From NCBI GenBank assembly GCA_002281875.1, contig NCHN01000008.1, positions 1 to 64,000 of the forward strand: a DNA stretch of 64,000 bases, given 5' to 3'. Position 1 is the first letter of the stretch. Each line of letters begins with the position of its first letter. Position numbers and translations under genes: made by a program. Source of the stretch: Sphingobacteriia bacterium 24-36-13 (GTDB taxonomy: Bacteria; Bacteroidota; Bacteroidia; Chitinophagales; Chitinophagaceae). Positions 61,031 through 64,000 of this stretch are shown here, piece after piece. Under the pieces are notes generated by a model. It was not told where the DNA came from, did no database searches, and saw nothing but the letters and a program-made list of their open reading frames with translations.

Positions 61031-61732
61031 TTATCTATGTTGTAAAAGCACAGCAGCTGCAATTCCAGCAGTTTCAGTTCTGAGTCGAGTATTTCCTAAA
61101 CCAATCATGGTAGCCCCAACTTTAGCGGCCATTTCAATTTCGCTTGGGGTAAAATCTCCCTCTGGACCAATGAGTAACAAAGTATTTACAGACTGGTCAA
61201 TCGATTGAATGGCTTTTTTCTCGCCAGGCTCACAATGTGCTAAAAGTAGTTGGCCATTCAGCGGTTGTTGAATCAGCTGTTTAAACTGTATAGGGTCGTG
61301 TAATACAGGCTTATACGTTTGTTGACTTTGCAACATAGCAGATACCAAAATTTGTTCCCAACGTTCTTTTTTAAAATGAGTCCTCTCCGTTCTATCGGCA
61401 ATTAAGGGATAGAAAGCACTTATGCCAATTTCAGTGGCTTTCTCTAGAAACCACTCCATTCGAGCTGCATTTTTTACAAAAGAAATAGCAATACTGTTTT
61501 GAGGATTGGGTGAAGGCATTTGTTCAAAAGCGGACAATTGAACTACTGTCTTTTTTTTATCAGCAGCAACTATTTCACCTAAACATTTTAAACCAAGACC
61601 ATTGGTTAATGCAATGGTAGTTCCTGTTTTCATTCTCAAAACAATACTACAGTGCTTACTAGACTCCTCAGAAAGCGTGAACAAACCTGGGTTTGGTGGC
61701 AATAGTGCTTCGTAAAAAAAAGGAATAGACAT
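61031..61732 (-). CDS. rsmE: 16S rRNA (uracil-1498-N3)-methyltransferase
   Basis: Methylates U1498 of 16S rRNA in the decoding region. 233 residues from ATG 61730-61732 (MSIPFFYEALLPPNPGLFTL), chosen since the ATG at 61759 overlaps the dnaB end. An N-terminal PUA-like domain (KHCSIVLRMKTGTTIALTNG) precedes a SPOUT knot: AISFVKNAARMEWFLEKATE, ADRTERTHFKKERWEQI, LLIGPEGDFTPSEIEMA and GLGNTRLRTETAGIAAAVLL. It starts 10 bases after the dnaB stop, so it is likely co-transcribed with the replicative helicase. Confidence 0.95.
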   Translation of the reverse strand: MSIPFFYEALLPPNPGLFTLSEESSKHCSIVLRMKTGTTIALTNGLGLKCLGEIVAADKKKTVVQLSAFEQMPSPNPQNSIAISFVKNAARMEWFLEKATEIGISAFYPLIADRTERTHFKKERWEQILVSAMLQSQQTYKPVLHDPIQFKQLIQQPLNGQLLLAHCEPGEKKAIQSIDQSVNTLLLIGPEGDFTPSEIEMAAKVGATMIGLGNTRLRTETAGIAAAVLLQHR

Positions 61733-61742
61733 AAGGATTTTA

Positions 61743-63305
61743 CTAGAAAGGTTGATCATTATCTATGCCTTCATCAAAATCAGCGGAGTTATTCATCTTA
61801 CTTCCTTTTTGAATAAAGAATGCTGTTTCTCCATTTCCCTGAGAGGCAGCAGTTGGGCCAACTGATTTCCAATTACTAGGACCAGATTCTGCTTCCATAT
61901 CTTCAAATTTCTGAATCTCTAATTTCGCACGAAGTTTAATGGTTTCCAAAGAACCATTTCTATGCTTGGCAATTCGAATATGGGTTTCACCGCTTATGCT
62001 TTCGCCCATTTCATTGTTGTTTACTTCATAGTATTCAGGACGATAAATAAACATTACCATATCCGCATCCTGTTCAATGGCTCCCGATTCACGAAGGTCA
62101 CTCAACTGAGGCATTTTACTTTCCTTTCTGGTTTCGACAGCACGGCTTAACTGGCTCAGTGCAATTATGGGCACTTTCAATTCTTTGGCCAACGATTTTA
62201 AGTTACGAGAGATATTACTGATTTCTTGCTCACGATTGCCTCCTCTATCGTTACTTCCACTCATCAATTGCAAATAGTCAATAATGATAATACCCACATT
62301 GTGCTTGTTCACCATTCTACGGGCTTTTGCACGAAACTCAAAGATATTTAAGGCAGCCGTATCATCAATATACAAAGGTGCATTCTCTAATTTCTTAATC
62401 CCTTTACTATGCAATTGCTGGTACTCATAGTCTTCCAATTTACCACGACTAATTTTTTCCATTTTGATTTCACTTTCCGCACTTAAAATACGCTGCACCA
62501 ATTGCGCAGCACTCATTTCAAGGGAGAAGAAACCAACTCCTACAGGTTTAGTTGGATGCAAAGCAGCATTACGAGCGAGGTTCAGGGCAAAAGCTGTTTT
62601 ACCTACTGATGGACGCGCAGCCAAAATAATTAAATCGGTAGGCTGCCAACCATAAGTTACTCGATCTAATGAAGCAAAGCCACTAGGTACCCCAGAAATC
62701 TCATCTGTTTTAGTTCTTAGTTCATCAATACGAGTGATGGCCTCAATTAAAACACCTCCTATATCTTCAAAGTTTTTCTTTAAATAATTATTGGTGATAT
62801 TGAACATTTTGGTTTCTGATTCATCTAATAAATCAAAAACATCTGTACCTTCTTCATAAGCATCTCCAATAATTTCACCACTAATTTTAATCAATTCACG
62901 TTGAATAAATTTTTGCAGTACAATACGAGCATGTGCATCAATATTCGCAGTAGAAACTACTGAGTTGGTGAGCTTGGTAACAAAATAAGGCCCCCCAATC
63001 AAATCTAATTTTTCCTGCATTTTCAATTCTTCCACCACCGTCAAAATATCTATTGGTATAGATTTTTGTTGCAGGCTTTGCATAGCCAAGAAAATATATT
63101 GGTGTGCGTCTACATAAAAACACTCAGGCTTAATAATTTCCGATACCGTATCAAAAGCACTTTTCTCTAACATCAATGCACCCAAAATAGCTTCCTCTAA
63201 TTCCTTTGCTTGAGGAGGTACTTTACCATACACCATAGTGCTTAGATCTATCGCTGGTTTTCTTCTTTTTCTGTCTTTATTTAAACTAGTAATCTCCATG
63301 CTCAA
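61743..63305 (-). CDS. dnaB: Replicative DNA helicase DnaB
   Basis: Hexameric 5'-3' helicase that opens the replication fork. 520 residues. The N-terminal helical domain (GKVPPQAKELEEAILGALML) that binds primase is followed by a RecA-like ATPase: Walker A LAARPSVGKTAFALNLARNA (near 222-240), VGFFSLEMSAAQLVQRILSA, Walker B GIIIIDYLQLMSGSNDRGGN, and LSQLSRAVETRKESKMPQLS with DLRESGAIEQDADMVMFIYR. The C-terminal extension (about 470-520) is poorly conserved. Start at 63305 or at the ATG two codons later. The 376-base upstream gap contains DnaA-box-like sites. Confidence 0.97.
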   Translation of the reverse strand: MSMEITSLNKDRKRRKPAIDLSTMVYGKVPPQAKELEEAILGALMLEKSAFDTVSEIIKPECFYVDAHQYIFLAMQSLQQKSIPIDILTVVEELKMQEKLDLIGGPYFVTKLTNSVVSTANIDAHARIVLQKFIQRELIKISGEIIGDAYEEGTDVFDLLDESETKMFNITNNYLKKNFEDIGGVLIEAITRIDELRTKTDEISGVPSGFASLDRVTYGWQPTDLIILAARPSVGKTAFALNLARNAALHPTKPVGVGFFSLEMSAAQLVQRILSAESEIKMEKISRGKLEDYEYQQLHSKGIKKLENAPLYIDDTAALNIFEFRAKARRMVNKHNVGIIIIDYLQLMSGSNDRGGNREQEISNISRNLKSLAKELKVPIIALSQLSRAVETRKESKMPQLSDLRESGAIEQDADMVMFIYRPEYYEVNNNEMGESISGETHIRIAKHRNGSLETIKLRAKLEIQKFEDMEAESGPSNWKSVGPTAASQGNGETAFFIQKGSKMNNSADFDEGIDNDQPF

Positions 63306-63434
63306 TTTTGCTTATTCTTTTAAAAAACTCCAGATGATTCCTCCAAACCAGTGTTACCGAATTGTTAACAGCTGGGTAAGGGGGAGCGAATATAATGGTA
63401 TGGAATTGGTACTGGAAATTTTTTTGGGCTCTAT

Positions 63435-63510
63435 TTATTCCACAGCTAATTCCCTGCTTATCCACAGCAATTACCCGTCTATTCACACAAAGTACTAAGC
63501 TTATCCCCCA
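63435..63510. other. Cluster of DnaA-box-like sites in the gap upstream of dnaB
   Basis: Within the gene-free interval 63306-63681: perfect box TTATCCACA at 63458-63466, a near match TTATTCCACA at 63435-63444 (one extra base), CTATTCACA at 63479-63487 (one mismatch) and TTATCCCCC at 63501-63509 (two mismatches). A+T-rich DNA follows. This could be a DnaA-controlled promoter of dnaB, a titration site, or an origin element; the sequence cannot decide. Nothing else was seen in the gap. Confidence 0.5.
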
Positions 63511-63681
63511 TTTTCAAAAGTTTTCCTCTATTATTTGGAGAAATTAACATTCCCTGGTTAACAAAGAAAATTCAGAAAAATAGGGCTGATCTCATTGGAA
63601 TGAACTAAGTATAAAAGGAGTTGGCCAAAACTTAGCCTAACTTTATTAGGGTCATCAAAATCCTACCTAAATATCCATCCT

Positions 63682-64000
63682 ATGAAAGAAGCATTCAATT
63701 ACGATACAGTGAGTGAAGCCCTAAATGACTTGGCAAAGCGCGGCTTCACGCACGACTTCAATATTCACGAAGAAGCCGATTGTTTAATCTGCACCAATAC
63801 CATGACCCAATTATCTCCTGAAGAGTTTGAAATAGTAGAAACCTATCGATTTGAAGGAGATACTGACCCTGCGGACGAAATGATTGTATTTGCTATTTCT
63901 TCCATTAAGCACAACTTAAAAGGAACATTATTAAATGCATATGGCATATATGCGGATGGGGCTACTTCTAAAATTGTAGAGAAGCTTGCCAAACACACCA
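63682..64000 (+). CDS. Small conserved Bacteroidota protein (partial at right edge)
   Basis: From ATG 63682 the frame stays open to the edge: MKEAFNYDTVSEALNDLAKR, GFTHDFNIHEEADCLICT, LSPEEFEIVETYRFEGDTDP, NAYGIYADGATSKIVEKLAK. The same pattern (DTVSEALNDLxKRG, YRFEG, DAYGVYAD) marks a family of about 100-residue cytosolic proteins common in Bacteroidota that databases sometimes mislabel as phosphoribosylpyrophosphate synthetase. Most of the protein, some 106 codons, is in the window, so only a few residues are probably missing. Function unknown. It is transcribed away from dnaB. Confidence 0.8.
   Translation, partial: MKEAFNYDTVSEALNDLAKRGFTHDFNIHEEADCLICTNTMTQLSPEEFEIVETYRFEGDTDPADEMIVFAISSIKHNLKGTLLNAYGIYADGATSKIVEKLAKHT

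Noticed and set aside
1..64000. tRNA, rRNA, tmRNA, CRISPR arrays and prophage
   Set aside because: Looked for in all gaps; no cloverleaf-like sequences, regular spaced repeats, integrase or phage structural genes were recognised.

Overview
This A+T-rich window reads as chromosomal DNA of a Bacteroidota bacterium, most likely a Chitinophagaceae relative such as a Sediminibacterium-like lineage. The evidence is two type IX secretion genes (a PorP/SprF-family protein and PorT next to ubiE), TonB-dependent receptors with carboxypeptidase-like N-terminal domains, a DUF5916 protein, a BshA bacillithiol enzyme, a short primary sigma factor lacking region 1.1, and promoter boxes of the Bacteroidota type (TTTG, about 19-20 bases, TAnnTTTG). 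The genus is inference. No rRNA, tRNA, CRISPR array or intact insertion sequence was recognised.

Layout. 0-3.4 kb: rpsP (cut by the left edge), ffh, a TlpA-like thioredoxin and the primary sigma factor. 3.5-11.8 kb: small conserved proteins, an LptF/LptG permease, an exported superoxide dismutase, OsmC, a glycosyltransferase, a CDF metal transporter, an M20 peptidase, an S4 RNA-binding protein and trmD. 11.9-17.3 kb: two large exported proteins. 17.4-26.7 kb: a PAS protein, adenine deaminase, upp, porP, a CysZ/EI24-like membrane protein, an RsmI-like methyltransferase, an M28 peptidase and bshA. 26.7-35.4 kb is looser and accessory-looking: an alpha/beta hydrolase, a MerC/zinc-ribbon fusion, and a five-gene operon nrdB-nrdA-lipoprotein-DUF6580-PAS preceded by a clear cobalamin riboswitch, then a membrane sensor module. 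35.5-54.9 kb: dense housekeeping and envelope genes (aminotransferase, gamma carbonic anhydrase, rsgA, ubiE-porT, pyrC, a MutS-like ATPase, a nitrilase, an amine oxidase, TonB-type receptors, yifB), ending in a divergent MntR-like regulator and TonB receptor pair with a palindromic operator between them. 54.9-64 kb: dnaX, an L,D-transpeptidase, rsmE and dnaB on the minus strand, then a gap with several DnaA-box-like sites and a gene cut by the right edge.

Most notable are the B12-riboswitch operon, which ties a class I ribonucleotide reductase to three uncharacterised genes; an A9 slippery tract in dnaX followed at once by a frame-shifted stop, placed where a gamma-form product would end; the MntR-type operator linking a TonB receptor to a CDGSH iron-sulfur protein; and the DnaA-box cluster beside dnaB. 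All assignments come from reading the sequence and knowledge of protein families. No database search was run.
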